Positions 28,425 to 38,439 of a DNA stretch of 64,000 nucleotides are shown here, in pieces. The notes below the pieces were generated by a model. That model saw only the letters and a list, made by a program, of their open reading frames with translations. It was not told where the DNA came from and made no database searches. How positions within the stretch are numbered: position 1 is the first letter of the stretch; each line of letters opens with the position of its first letter. The DNA is taken from the NCBI GenBank assembly GCA_963575745.1, contig CAUYUJ010021170.1, forward strand, positions 1,348,801 through 1,412,800, read 5' to 3'. The position numbers and the translations under genes were made by a program. The DNA comes from Prorocentrum cordatum (lineage: Eukaryota; Sar; Dinophyceae; Prorocentrales; Prorocentraceae).

Positions 28425-28580
28425 TACCAGCCTCGAACGTATCCCTATCCCTAAGATTGACACGCCAAAAGGCGATGACAATCTTAGGGATTCGCCCTCA
28501 AAAACTAAGGGAATCCCTAAGATTGGCATCGTGATGAGGAGGTGCCCAGCATAGGGATAGGGATGTGTTCCAGGCTGGTA
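28425..28580. mobile_element. MITE-like element, copy 2 (156 bp)
   Basis: Second copy of the element at 10,177-10,331, with better-kept termini: TACCAGCCTCGAACGTATCC and GGATGTGTTCCAGGCTGGTA. The palindrome extends one or two bases into the flanks (TTTACCAG...CTGGTAAA). The internal stems CCCTAAGATTG/CAATCTTAGGG and AACTAAGGGAATCCCTAAG are more symmetrical than in copy 1. No coding capacity. Confidence 0.82.
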
Positions 28581-28604
28581 AAATGTGAATTCGAAATCCC
28601 CCTC

Positions 28605-28720
28605 CAGGGCTCCTTGCTGGGGCCCTCTCGGGGTTCTCCTGGGCGGCGTCGGGCGCCGCTGAAGCCGTCTCGGGGCCCTCTTGGGCCGTCTTGGGGTCCT
28701 CTCGGGTCACGCCCCAGTGC
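28605..28720 (-). repeat. 12-mer block, CTCTTGGGCCGT orientation
   Basis: CTCTCGGGGTTCTCCTGGG, CGTCTCGGGGCCCTCTTGGG and CCGTCTTGGGGTCC repeats form a short member of the CCAAGAGGCCCC family in reverse orientation, immediately right of the MITE. Confidence 0.6.
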
Positions 28721-28839
28721 GGGAAGCGCGCTGGAGGTCGCCAGTCGCCGATGTTGCAGCACAAGAAACAGACAAGAATTTCGCTGCCGTCGCTTGCCAC
28801 CGTCCTTCCCAGCAGCTAAGAGCGTGGGAGGCCAAAGAT

Positions 28840-29135
28840 GGAGGGTGTGTGGAGTCACGGCAGGTGGGGGGAGATGAGGGGCCATGGGAGGAGGGAGGAG
28901 AGGAATGTGGAGGTGGAGAGAGGAGGGGAAAGAAGGAATAGGATGGCGATTTGGAAAGGCGAGGAAGAAAGGAGGAATGGGAAGTGAGAAGGGAGGTTCA
29001 GGGTAAGGACGATGATGGTAAGGAGGTGGAGGAGGAGGAGGACGAGGAAGAGGTCACGCAAGACGACCATACTGAATATGATGATAATGAGCGGAACGAT
29101 GCGCGAATGAAGTCGGATCGTGTTGCAGAGCTGAT
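28840..29135 (+). repeat. Purine-rich tract
   Basis: A dense GGA/GAGG sequence (GGAGGGAGGAGAGGAATGTG, GGAGGTGGAGGAGGAGGAGG) fades out into mixed DNA near 29,135. Low complexity and noncoding. Confidence 0.55.
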
Positions 29136-29429
29136 GCGTTGTTGTTGAAGGCGGACGTGTGCGGATCCTCGTTTTCGTATATAGGTTCCGCATCGCCTGA
29201 TTCCTCATCCTCATCACCGTCATCATCACAACTCTCGCCTTCGTATCACTATGATATTTCGAATGGTCATCCTAACCTTTATCCTTGTTGTGTTCGTCAC
29301 GGGCATCGCTACCAACAAAGCGTGAAGCATTAGGAAGAGAACCAACGAAGCAGAAACCATAACGGAAGGAACGGATGAAGATCAGACGAAGCGGGAAGTG
29401 GTAACCCCAGGAGGACAGATGTGAGGTTT

Positions 29430-29810
29430 TCCGAAACTGGTGCGACGCGGCCATGCGGGCCCAGGGCAGCAGGGATGGTGGAGAATACGAAGGGAAGAGG
29501 ACGACGTCAAGGAGGAGACGCGTTGGGATGCCTGGGGGGTGCTGCAAAAAGGACAAGACATGATGGGGATCCCGCTCCTCATGCTTCCTCCGCTCCCATG
29601 GGGTTCGGAAGCGTGTGGTGCCAAAATTGGCGCGGCACCGCCATGCGGGCCCAGGGGAGGAGGGCAGGGGGGAATACGAAGGGGAAAGGACGAGGTCGAG
29701 GAGGAGACGCGTATGGATGCCTCGGGAGTGCTTCTGAGAGGGACATGATAGGGGGCAAGAGGGGCACGGAGGCACCATGGGAAGGAAGGGCAGGACGAGA
29801 AGGAGAAGTG
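29430..29810 (+). repeat. 190-bp tandem duplication
   Basis: CCATGCGGGCCCAGGG starts at 29,451 and again at 29,641, exactly 190 bp apart. GAATACGAAGGG, GGAGGAGACGCGT, TGGATGCCT and GACATGAT are conserved between the copies at about 80 percent. No recognised gene. Confidence 0.75.
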
Positions 29811-29899
29811 GAGTCTGTGCAGACGAAGAGCAGGAGGAGGACAGAGAGGAGAGGCCACCGTGGCCCTCCTCCACGTGTGGCCCTCCGAATGGCCTCCTG

Positions 29900-30500
29900 C
29901 CTATCCTGCCACCGTGCTTGGGTTGCTGGTCCGAGACCCCTTGAATGCCTGTTCGGGTCTCTGGGGAACCCTCTGGGCAGCCACTTGGAGGCAATTTTGA
30001 AGCCTCTTGGGGCGCCTTCCGGGGCCTTTGGGGAAATTGTTGGGCCTCTTGGGTCCTCTTGGGGAGTCCCTGGGGGCATGTTGGCGGTCTTCGGGGTTCT
30101 CGTGGGGCGGGGGCCTCGACATGTAGGTTTGGATTCCCCTCCTGGGCCCTGGGGCCCCGCTTGAAACCCTCTAGGGGCAGTCTTGAGCGGTCCTGGGTGC
30201 CGCTTGGGCTGTCTTCGGGCCTTCTTGGGCTGTCTCGGGGACCTCTTGGGAACCTCTTGGGCCGTCTCGGGGCTCTCTTGGGGGCCTTAGGCCGTCGAGG
30301 ACGCTGCGCAAATCAAGAACACGAATTCGCTAGAATAGTGCGTTTTCCAAAGAATCGGCGCGATCTTTGCCACTTCGGGCCCTCTCGGGGATCCTCTTTG
30401 AGCCGTTTTGGAGCGTCTTGGATTGTTTGGGAGCCGTCTGAACGCCATCTGGGCCGTCCCGGAGCCATCTTGGCCCGTCTGTGAACCTTCCTGGAAACTC
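29900..30500 (-). repeat. 12-mer arrays, CTCTTGGGGCCG orientation
   Basis: 29,990-30,080, 30,160-30,300 and 30,365-30,490 consist of GGGCCTCTTGGG, GGCTGTCTTCGGGCC and GCCGTCTTGGAGC variants. The first block is preceded by the diverged copy of the CCACCGTGC family (29,905-29,990). AT-richer DNA (30,300-30,365) interrupts it, as in the other large arrays. Confidence 0.65.
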
Positions 30501-30834
30501 TGGAAGGGGGGGGCGCATAACTCCGGGGAGGCTCCAGGAAGGCCCCAGGGAGACCCCGAGGGGGAGGGGGAACTTAGTGCATTCCAATTGCCCATGGTGG
30601 TCTTCGGCGCACGGGAGGCCCCAGAGCCTGGTCTCAGGAATGTGATAGAGAAGTGCCTGAGGAAGTCCCAGGTGAGAGCGATCCTTGATCAAAACGCGAA
30701 GACGAATCCAACGAGAACGCTGACGAGGCACTAGCTTGTAGCTGGGAGGGGGCCGAGGTAGGCCAGCAGTACAGCCCTACATCCAAATCGGCCAGCGCGG
30801 ACCCCAGGCAGCGTGTATTCTAGCAATATGTGTT
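30501..30834. other. No gene recognised
   Basis: A G-rich start (30,508-30,580) passes into mixed DNA. Short frames have no recognisable motif. Confidence 0.5.
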
Positions 30835-31130
30835 GCGAAACTGATGTGGTGCAACCGATGTGGTGCAATATAGGTTGTGTTGTCTATGTCTCGTGAAAAA
30901 TATGCAGTGCACGCTACGTGTTGCAACGTACGTGGTGCACTTCATTTCTGCTCGCAATGCATTGTCTGCTCCACTGCACGCGCAACCATCCCACCCACCC
31001 GCCCGCAACTTGGCTTGCAAAACCCATGCGGCGGCAATTGTGATTAGTGCTTGGCGTTGGCTGGTGCGTTTCTGCGGCCGCGCTCGCCCTCGCATGCTCG
31101 CGCGCGAAGCGGCCAGCTAGTTTGGCGCGA
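30835..31130 (-). repeat. CACCACATAG dispersed repeat, copy 2 (reverse)
   Basis: Reverse-orientation homologue of 8870-9140. In this strand it reads TGATGTGGTGCAACCGATGT, GTGCACGCTACGTGTTGCAA, CGCAACCATCCCACCCACC, TTGGCGTTGGCTGGTGCG, TTCTGCGGCCGCGCTCG, GCATGCTCGCGCGCGAAGCG and GGCCAGCTAG. This is the longest copy. Confidence 0.65.
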
Positions 31131-31134
31131 CCGA

Positions 31135-31654
31135 CGCGGCCGCAGTGGCGCTGACATCTGGGCGACCTTGGCGGGCGCGGTTTCATGGCAAGGTCGACAA
31201 CGGTAGACGCGATAATGGTAGTAGCGATGCTGGTGAAGTCGACGACAACGACGACGGCAAGTCCGGTGACGGCGCCGATGCTGATCACGCCGACGACGAT
31301 GACGGCGTCCTCGCGCCGGTGGTGACGGTTTTGGAGGCACCTCGACATGCGCTGCCGACGCGCGCGAGTGGCCCGCATGGTATCACTTGACACGGATCGC
31401 CCCCCCCCCCCCCCCAGCACGCGCGCAAGGGCGTTCCCGCCTCGGCGGCAACCGCGCCAGAACCCGCGGCGGCGCCGCCAGACGCTCCGTCGGGCTCGGG
31501 GCGCCGCGTGCCGCCGCCGGGGGGCGGGGGCGCAAACCTGGCCAGCGGGGGCGCAGACCTCTGACGACGACGACGACGCCGACGACGAAGACGATGACGC
31601 CGTCGACGACGACAACGCCGACGACGACGACGACCTCCAGACGGCGGCGACGAC
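31135..31654 (+). repeat. GC-rich DNA with GACGACGAC microsatellites
   Basis: 31,240-31,315 and 31,560-31,650 are degenerate GAC/GCC triplet repeats. A run of 14 C is at 31,401. Translations are poly-Asp, poly-Thr or poly-Arg and are not believed to be genes. Confidence 0.7.
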
Positions 31655-33062
31655 CGCGGGTGGTCAGAGGGGTCTTTTTCGACTCCTGGGAGGGCTAAAA
31701 AAACGACACCCCTCACGAGGATTCTGGCCCCGACGGGGGGGGCAGAAAAAACCCTCTCCTCTTCTGTGAAGCCAAAATCATTGATTTTACTAAGGTTTTG
31801 GCCCCATTTGGGCCTTCTGGGGGTGATTTTCGACTCCTGCGAGGGCTAAAAAACGACACCCCTCACGAGGATTCTGGCCCCGACGGGGGGAGGGAGAAAA
31901 AACCCTCTCCTCTTCTTTGAAGCCAAAATCATTGATTTTACTACGGTTGTGGCCCCATGTTCGCCTTCTGAGGGGGCAGCGCTCATTAAAGCACCCCTCT
32001 TCTTTCCAGGCAAAATCATTGATTTTACGAAGGTTTTGGGCTCATTTTGCCCTTCCGAGGGGGCAGCGCTCATTAAAGCTCCCCTCTTCTTTGATCGCTT
32101 CCCTCCAAGATGGCCCCAAGAAGCGCCCAGGAGGCACCAAGAGGCCCCAAGATGGCCCCAAGAGGCCCCCAGGAGGCCCCCAAGAGGCCTCCAAGAGGCC
32201 CCCAAGATGCCCCCAAGAGGCCCCCAAGAGGCCCCAAGAGGCTCCCCCGAGGCACCCAAGACGCTCCTGGAAGCCCCTGGGGCCGCCAAGAGGCCCCCAA
32301 GACGCCCCAAACGGCCTCCAAGAGGCTCCCAAGAGGCCCGAAGAGGCTCCCCCAAGGCACCCAAGACGCTCCTAGAAGCCCCTGGGGCCGCCAAGAGGCC
32401 CCCAAGACGCCCCAAAAGGGGACGAGGTGCCCGAACGCCTCACGCCACGAGGAGCCCGAACGACTCACACCAGGACGAGGGGCCCGAACGACTCACACCA
32501 CGAAGAGCCCGAACGACTCACACCAGAAGGAGGGGCCCGAACGACTCACACCAGGACGAGGCGCCCGAACGACTCACACCACGAGGAGCCCGAACGACTC
32601 ACACCACGACGAGGGCCCCGAACGACTCACACCACGAGGAGCCCGAACGAGTCACACCAGGAGGAGGGGCCCGAACGACTCACACCAGGACGAGGGGCCC
32701 GAACAACTCACACCACGAGAAGCCCGAACGACTCACACCAGGACGAAGAGCCCGAACGACTCACACCACGAAGAGCCCGAACGACTCACACCAGGAAGAA
32801 GGGCCCGAACGACTCACACCAGGACGAGAAACCCCAAACGACTCAAACCACGAGGAGCGCTTTCCCTCCCTCCTCCTCCGCATCGTCCTTCTCCCGCTCC
32901 CCCCACAAGGAGGATGTACAAGGAGGCGGGAGGAAAGAGAAACAGGGGAGATCTGCGGGGCCAAGCGGACACACGCTTGAAAAACACGACTGTCGGCATG
33001 CTTCGCAAGAGTTGCTGTTGTGAGATGGGCTGGTGGGGATACGCGAAGCGTAAAGAATTAAT
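31655..33062 (+). repeat. Compound repeat, uninterrupted (empty-site) paralogue
   Basis: 1.41 kb in three parts. (1) About 31,665-32,095, four units of about 85-150 bp with AAAATCATTGATTTTAC, CGGTTGTGGCCCCAT, GGGGGCAGCGCTCATTAAAG. (2) 32,100-32,425, 12-mers of CCCCCAAGAGGC type. (3) 32,430-32,870, about 18 units of GCCCGAACGACTCACACCA with G/A-rich spacers, then a CCTCC-rich part and GCTGGTGGGGATACGCGAAG. Its reverse complement equals 10,415-10,818 joined to 21,372-21,855, so it represents the repeat without the 10.55-kb retrotransposon. Confidence 0.85.
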
Positions 33063-33276
33063 TCTCCCTTCCAAAAGAGATATAGACTCTACCCCCCCCC
33101 CGGCATTATCACTCCCCCCGCGTCCTATGCAAATCACATATGAGTCTGACCACATGTCCATCCTAAGTATGAAATCACAATGTCCCAGGCCAGCCTGGTT
33201 CCCCCCCTGAGGTTCCCTTGTAAAGCAACACTATGCGGTGACCTCTCTTGTTCTAACATAGCACTTGTTCACGAAT
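33063..33276. other. No gene recognised
   Basis: Mixed DNA with a run of ten C near 33,096. Confidence 0.5.
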
Positions 33277-33905
33277 CCCTTGTAAATGATACCATAAGGC
33301 GCACATGCGCGCGGCCGCCGCGCGCGCATGTTCTAAACACACTGTGATTTCAACAGTTTCAAGGTCGGATTTCAATAATTCCTTGTAGAAAATACGACGT
33401 TCCCACCCAAAAAAACTTGGGAAATTCTGCCCGCGCGCTCTTGCAGAATCTTTCAAACACCAATGGTTGTTCAACATTCCTGTCACATGGGCCTTCACGG
33501 GCTACTTTAGCTCGCACGTCTAACTAATTCAACAACCTCCGCGCGCTTGCCAGACGCGCCATCCCTTGTAAATAATACCATAAGGCGCACATGCGCGCGG
33601 CCTCCGCGCGCGCATGCCGAAATCCCCCCAAACACACTGTGATTTCAACAATTTCAAAATCGGACTTCAATAATTCATTGGAAATAATACCACTTGCGAA
33701 TTGGAAAATTACTAGCATCTGTTCGCGCGCGCTTGCATAACAATTCAAAAACCAATGCTTTTTGAACATTCATGTCACGCGGGTCTTCGCGGGCAACTTC
33801 TCGCGCGCACGCCGAACTCATTCAACAACTTCCGCGCGCGTGCCAGAGGCACAATCCCTGTCAAATAATACCATGCGGGGCACATGCGCGCGGCCGCGCG
33901 CATCG
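33277..33905 (+). repeat. 290-bp tandem repeat, 2.2 copies, with CpG palindrome
   Basis: Units start CCCTTGTAAATGATACCAT at 33,277, 33,563 and 33,856 (spacing 286 and 293). Each then carries GCGCACATGCGCGCGGCC, GCGCGCGCATG (a hairpin-forming CpG palindrome), ACACACTGTGATTTCAACA, TCAATAATTC, CAAACACCAATG or CAAAAACCAATG, CATTC-TGTCAC-(T/C)GG and TTCAACAAC-TCCGCGCG. The third copy breaks off into the CGT microsatellite. The unit has AT-rich and CpG-rich halves. Noncoding. Confidence 0.85.
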
Positions 33906-33907
33906 TT

Positions 33908-33955
<48 letters not shown>

Positions 33956-34075
33956 CTCGTCGTCGTCGTCGTCATCTTCCCCGTTGTCGTCGTCGTCGTC
34001 GTCGTCCCCCTCGTCGTCGTCGTCGTAGCCGTCCTTGTAGTCGTCGTCGCTGTCGTCGTTGTCGTCGATGGGTAA
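33902..34075 (+). repeat. (CGT)n microsatellite
   Basis: Nearly perfect GTCGTCGTCGTC over more than 60 bp, then degenerate CGTCGTC/CCC interruptions. The poly-Val, poly-Ser and poly-Arg frames are artefacts. Confidence 0.9.
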
Positions 34076-34079
34076 TCGC

Positions 34080-34215
34080 AGTCACGGCTTGAAGAGGTCT
34101 TGCGACCAAGTTGCGGGTGGGTGGGTTGGATGTTTGCACGAGCAGTGGAGTGGCCAACTCAATTAAGGGTAAGTCAATTCCACCACATAGAATGCACCAC
34201 ATAGATTGCTATATG
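34080..34215 (+). repeat. CACCACATAG dispersed repeat, copy 3 (partial)
   Basis: ACCAAGTTGCGGGTGGGTGG, GAGCAGTGGAGTGG, then CACCACATAGAATGCACC and ACATAGATTGC match the AT-rich half of the copies at 8870 and 30,835. The GC-rich half is missing, replaced by the CGT microsatellite. Confidence 0.6.
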
Positions 34216-34796
34216 TAGACAGCTAAAAAAACGGTTTGGGATGATCGGAACGTTTTCGGTGCCTCACAATGGTGTTCCGGCTGTGGCGTGGGCCTCATTA
34301 TGCGATCGGTTCTGTACTCCCGTCGTTTAGATTGACGCCCTCGCCCCAGCGTGGCCACTTTGGGGGATCTGAGTCCTTCCTCATCGTCGTCACCCCGCTA
34401 CTTCCCCTTCCCCCGCCTTGCCCTGATCATCCTGTTACTCCCGCCTTCCAACTTCTGCTCCTGCTGCTTCTGTTCCTCCTCTTTCCTCCTCCTCTTACTT
34501 CCCCCACCCTCATCCTTCTCCTTTTCCTCCTGCTCATCCGATATCATCATACAGTGTACGCAGCTCCCACTTGCTGATTGCGCATAACATGATGTGGTCC
34601 TTGTGGTGGTCCAGGTCCGCGATGACATCCGTCGGCGGATAAAGAAAAAACATCGCAAATCAACGAGACAAGTGGAAGATGCAGGATGTCAGACATGTTG
34701 CGAGCGGGCCTAACTTGTGCTCCTCCCCCTCTTCCCTGTCATCCTCGTCTTCCCTGGTCTTGCCTACCCCCTCCCTGAGGACTAGGAAGATGACGA
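34216..34796. other. No gene recognised; pyrimidine-rich 34,390-34,530
   Basis: The centre is CT-rich (CTTCTGTTCCTCCTCTTTCC). No domain or repeat unit could be supported. Confidence 0.5.
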
Positions 34797-35840
34797 CAGC
34801 GACGCCGTCCCTTAGGACGCTAACGATAACGATAACGACGGCGATGTCGACGCCGTCGGCGACGCCGACGACGCCAGCGGCGACGACGCCACAGGTCCCA
34901 GAGTTGTCCGGAGACCCACGAGAGGCTGAATACATCCAAAGACATCCAGCTTCGAACCTCGACCTGCGGCGCCATCGACGACAACTACGACGCCGACGAC
35001 GACGACGACGACGACGACGAGGGCGTCGGCAGCGGCCGCGGCGGCGGCGGCGGCGGCGACGCTATGACACCGAAGACGACGCCAGCGGGGGCGACAGCGA
35101 CGACGACGACGACTATGACGGCGCCAACGCAGAACACCCCGACGACGACACCGACGACGCCAGCGACAGCGCTGACGGCGACGACGGCGACGACGATACC
35201 GACAAACGACGACGAAGCCGCCGATGACGGCGGCGCCCCGCGGTGATGGTGTGGTGCGGGCGAGGCAGGAGGACGAGGAGGGGAACGAGGAGGAGAAGGA
35301 GTAGGAGCGGGAGGGGGAGAAGCACGAGGAGGAGAAGGAGGAAAAGAATGAGACCAGGCGGGGCCCCCAGGATTCATCCCGCTGGACCTTGTTTTACCCT
35401 CTCAACCGACAACCGAGGCAGAGGGGACAAACGCTCAATCGACTCAATTGCTTCAAACCGCTACCAGAAGCCAGGCGGAGGGGGGGGCGGCGGGGGACGC
35501 CGACGGCGACAGCAACGCCTTGGCGCCGACGCGTTGGCGATGACGACAACGAGGCTGGCGGCGGAGGCGACGGCGGCGGCGGCGACGACGACGACGACGC
35601 AGACCCCACGACGCCGACAACGCCGACGCAGACGCCGGCGGTGACGACGCCGACGACGCCGGCGCCGACGACGCCGACGGCGAGGACGCCAGCGACGACG
35701 CCGCCGACGGCGCCGACGGCGAGCGGCTGTGGCGGCGGCCTCGTCGGCGCGTCGCCGCCGCCCGCGAGGAGTCGCCTCTCGCGCTGGCGGCGGCGGCCGG
35801 GCGCGGCGGCGGCGGCGGGGCCACGAGGCCCTCAAGACGA
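34797..35840 (+). repeat. GAC/GCG triplet-rich region
   Basis: Several blocks of degenerate (GAC)n, (GCC)n and (GGC)n repeats (34,797-34,895; 34,975-35,235; 35,480-35,840) are separated by GA-rich (35,260-35,350) and unique sequence (35,370-35,460). All long frames here are poly-Asp, poly-Thr, poly-Arg or poly-Ser and change identity with frame, as expected of a triplet repeat rather than a gene. Confidence 0.8.
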
Positions 35841-35844
35841 GGAG

Positions 35845-36110
35845 CAGCAGCAGAGGCATGTCCTCCATCTGCTCCTCCTCGTTCTCCACCACCCTCCTTC
35901 TCCATCCTCCCTCCTCCCGCCTCCCTCCTCCCTCCTCCGTCCCTCCTCCTCCCTCCTCCTCCTCCCTCCTCCTCCTCCTCCTCCTCCTCCTCCTCCTCCT
36001 CCTCCTCCTCCTCCCTCATCATCCTCCGCCTCCACCACCATCCTCCTCCTCCACCACCATCCACCTCCATCCTCAATCCTCTCTCCTCCCTCCTCCTGCT
36101 CCTGTCGGTA
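35845..36110 (+). repeat. (CCT)n microsatellite
   Basis: TCCTCCTCCTCC over about 70 bp without interruption (35,955-36,015), flanked by degenerate CTCC repeats and CACCACCATCC. Noncoding. Confidence 0.9.
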
Positions 36111-36184
36111 GGCCAGTCTGGGTGTTTTGCCTCTCGCATGCGATCTCCTCGCCATTTTGATCCCGAAGCTGGTAGTGTGCGACA

Positions 36185-36425
36185 GCTTCACGATGAGGAG
36201 GATGAGCCGCTTTCAAAATGTGGATATGGGCTCAACGCCGCGCACGCTCGTCTTAAAAGTCTGCAGTAGCTTCACGGATGGAAGGCGACTCCTTTTCAAA
36301 AAGTGGCTCTCACCTCAGTGACGCAAGCATTCGTCTAAAACATGTGCAACAAGTTCACTGATGGAGGGCGCGTCCTTTTCGAACTGTGGCTCTCGCCTTG
36401 ACGCCGCGCCAATGCCTCTTAAAGG
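36185..36425 (-). repeat. 82-bp repeat family, three inverted copies
   Basis: Three units read AGCTTCACGATGAGGA-GA, AGCTTCACGGATGGAAGGCG and AAGTTCACTGATGGAGGGCG, then CTTTTCAAA-A-GTGG, ATCTC or CTCTC and CGC-GCGC or AGCATTCG. They are the reverse complement of the array at 58,040-58,365. Confidence 0.65.
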
Positions 36426-36620
36426 TTTCAAAAGTTCTTATGGCTGACGTCCCAGGAGTGGCGTCCCGATGCAAATTAGGATTGTCAAGGCGCAACAATC
36501 ATGTTGATTCGCGGTGCTGAAATCCCGGGAGCATGGTGTCCTAAGACAATTTAGAACTGTCAGGACACAACTGTCATGTTGATTCGCGGCGCTGAAGTCC
36601 CAAGTATTGTGATTTGGCGC
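36426..36620 (+). repeat. About 85-bp direct duplication
   Basis: TCATGTTGATTCGCGG(T/C)GCTGAA(A/G)TCCC occurs at 36,500 and 36,575. It is preceded each time by G(T/A)CAAGGCGCAACAA or GTCAGGACACAACTG and AA-TTAGGA-TGTCA. Two units of a small tandem repeat, noncoding. Confidence 0.7.
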
Positions 36621-37109
36621 GATCGAAGATTATCAAACGGTTGTTTTCCAATGGGGCACTTTCCGCAATGAGACGAAATTCTTCTAGGGGCCTGTGAAGA
36701 GAGAGCTAGCGGGAGAGTTTATTGCGACATAGTTGTTGCGTCTTGGGCTTACACTGGTCCTCCTCCTCCTCTTCATTTTCCTCAAGACAAGGAAGACGAA
36801 CAAAAATGATGCCGCCTGGGGACGGCTCGAGAAGGCGTCGTCGCCACGGGCGCATGGCACCAAATATACATAGGATCAGAAACCTTGTCGTATGAAGCCT
36901 AGAGCACATACACTAACAGTATTCAACCACCAGAAAACCCACAGGCCCCGCAGGCCAACCAGAAATTCGCCGGCCCAACGAGCCAACGGCATGCCAGGAT
37001 CAGTTCAGCGGGTCTGTATGTTACTAGACCGCGCCCGCGAAGCGGCGCGGAGGGTGTCCACTGGCGGAAAGTACCCCAGGCAAGGTCCAGAACATCGGGT
37101 CCGAGATGT
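36621..37109. other. No gene recognised
   Basis: Mixed DNA. 36,960 contains one AAATTCGCCGGCCCAAC, the same motif that marks the cassette tails, without the rest of a tail. Confidence 0.5.
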
Positions 37110-37740
37110 TGTTTCTCCTGGGCGCGGCCCTCAGGACCCCCAGGCGGCCCCAGGACCGCCCCAAGGGAGCCCCAAGAGAGCTCAAGAGCGGCCGAGGAGC
37201 GGGGATCGGTGGGCGGCAGACCCCACAAGGTAGCCCCGAGGTGGCCCAAGACGGTCCCAGACAGCCCCCCCGAGGATCTCAAGAGGCCAAAATCATGTTT
37301 CCTGCTTTTTGTTGCAGAAGGTTTTGATTGAATTCGGTTTCTCACCGTTTTTGCTTTCTACGGGCCGTTCAGGACTCAAGACGGCACCGCGATCGCCCAG
37401 GATGGGTCCAGATGAAGCCCAAACAAGCTCCAAAAGGGCTCGGAAGACTCTCAAGAGCGCCCCAGGAAAAGGCCCAACAGAGCTCCAAGAGAGCCTAACA
37501 GCGGCCCAGGCTTCAACATAGCCAAACATGGAATCTGAAAGGGCTTTAAGAAGGCTCGAAAGACTCCGAACGGCGCCCCAGGAGAGGCTCAAGAAAGCTC
37601 CAAGAGAGACACAAAGCCGCCCAGGAGCGGGGATCCATGGGTGGCAGGCCCCAAGATGAGGCCTCAAGATGGGCCCCAGCGGCCCCAAGGTAGCCCCAAG
37701 GATGCCCTAGATGATCCAAGACACCCCACAAGAGGCCGCC
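37110..37740 (+). repeat. 12-mer arrays, CCCAAGAGAGCTC type
   Basis: 37,120-37,290 and 37,370-37,740 hold degenerate CCAAGAGAGCC, CCCAGGAG and GGCCCCAAGGTAGCCCC units. An AT-rich insert (37,285-37,350, TGTTTCCTGCTTTTTGTTGC) separates the blocks, as in the 25-kb array. Confidence 0.65.
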
Positions 37741-37814
37741 ATAAAACGAATTGTTTGTTAACTGGACGCAAACGTAAGGTGTTGGCTGTCTCGCGGTGTT
37801 GCCCCGTCCTTTTT

Positions 37815-37915
37815 CCCGGGGGGGGGGGGCGGGGGCGGTTCCCGACCCCCCCCCCCATCCCCCCGTTTGCGGGGGGGTGGGGGTGGAGGGGGTTGGCAAC
37901 CCCTCCCCCCCCTGG
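37815..37915. repeat. G-run/C-run inverted tract
   Basis: A run of ten G at about 37,820, runs of C at about 37,845-37,863 and G-runs again at 37,872-37,895 can pair with one another or form G-quadruplexes on either strand. Likely a difficult region for sequencing. Confidence 0.7.
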
Positions 37916-37929
37916 CCAGTGGCGCCAGA

Positions 37930-38350
37930 AAGCGCTCTTTCCGAGCTTCCAAGACGGGCGGTGCAGGCAACCAAAGACACCAAGATGGCCCAAGATGCCT
38001 CGAAGACGGCCCAAGATGGCCCAAGATGGCCCCAAGGCGGCCGACTATTGATTCGAGACGGCCCAAGATGCCTCCAAGGGAGCCCGAAAGGGCCACAAGA
38101 GCACGGCCAAGAGGGTCTCCCGTGGAATCCAAGACGGCCTTATGAGGCCCTTCGACGGCCCAAAACGGAGCCAAGACGGCCCCACGGCGGCCCCACGACG
38201 GCCCCAGACACCCACTATGCGGTCAAGAGGGCCCCAAGACGGCCCAAGAGAGCCCCAAGCCGGCGTCAAAGGGCCCCAAGACGGCCCAAAAGGGGCCCAA
38301 GAGACCCCCAAGACTGCCTCACGGAAAGCCAAGCCAGCCCCAAGACGACC
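37930..38350 (+). repeat. 12-mer array, CCAAGATGGCCC/CCAAGACGGCCC type
   Basis: Dense units (CAAGATGGCCCAAGATGGCC, CCAAGACGGCCCCACGGCGG) run directly into the CAT microsatellite. Confidence 0.8.
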
Positions 38351-38361
38351 CAAACGAGCCG

Positions 38362-38368
38362 CCATCAC

Positions 38369-38439
<71 letters not shown>

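Noticed and set aside
34797-35840. Acidic or Arg-rich nuclear protein
   Set aside because: Poly-Asp, poly-Thr and poly-Arg in alternate frames are the signature of GAC/GCG triplet repeats.
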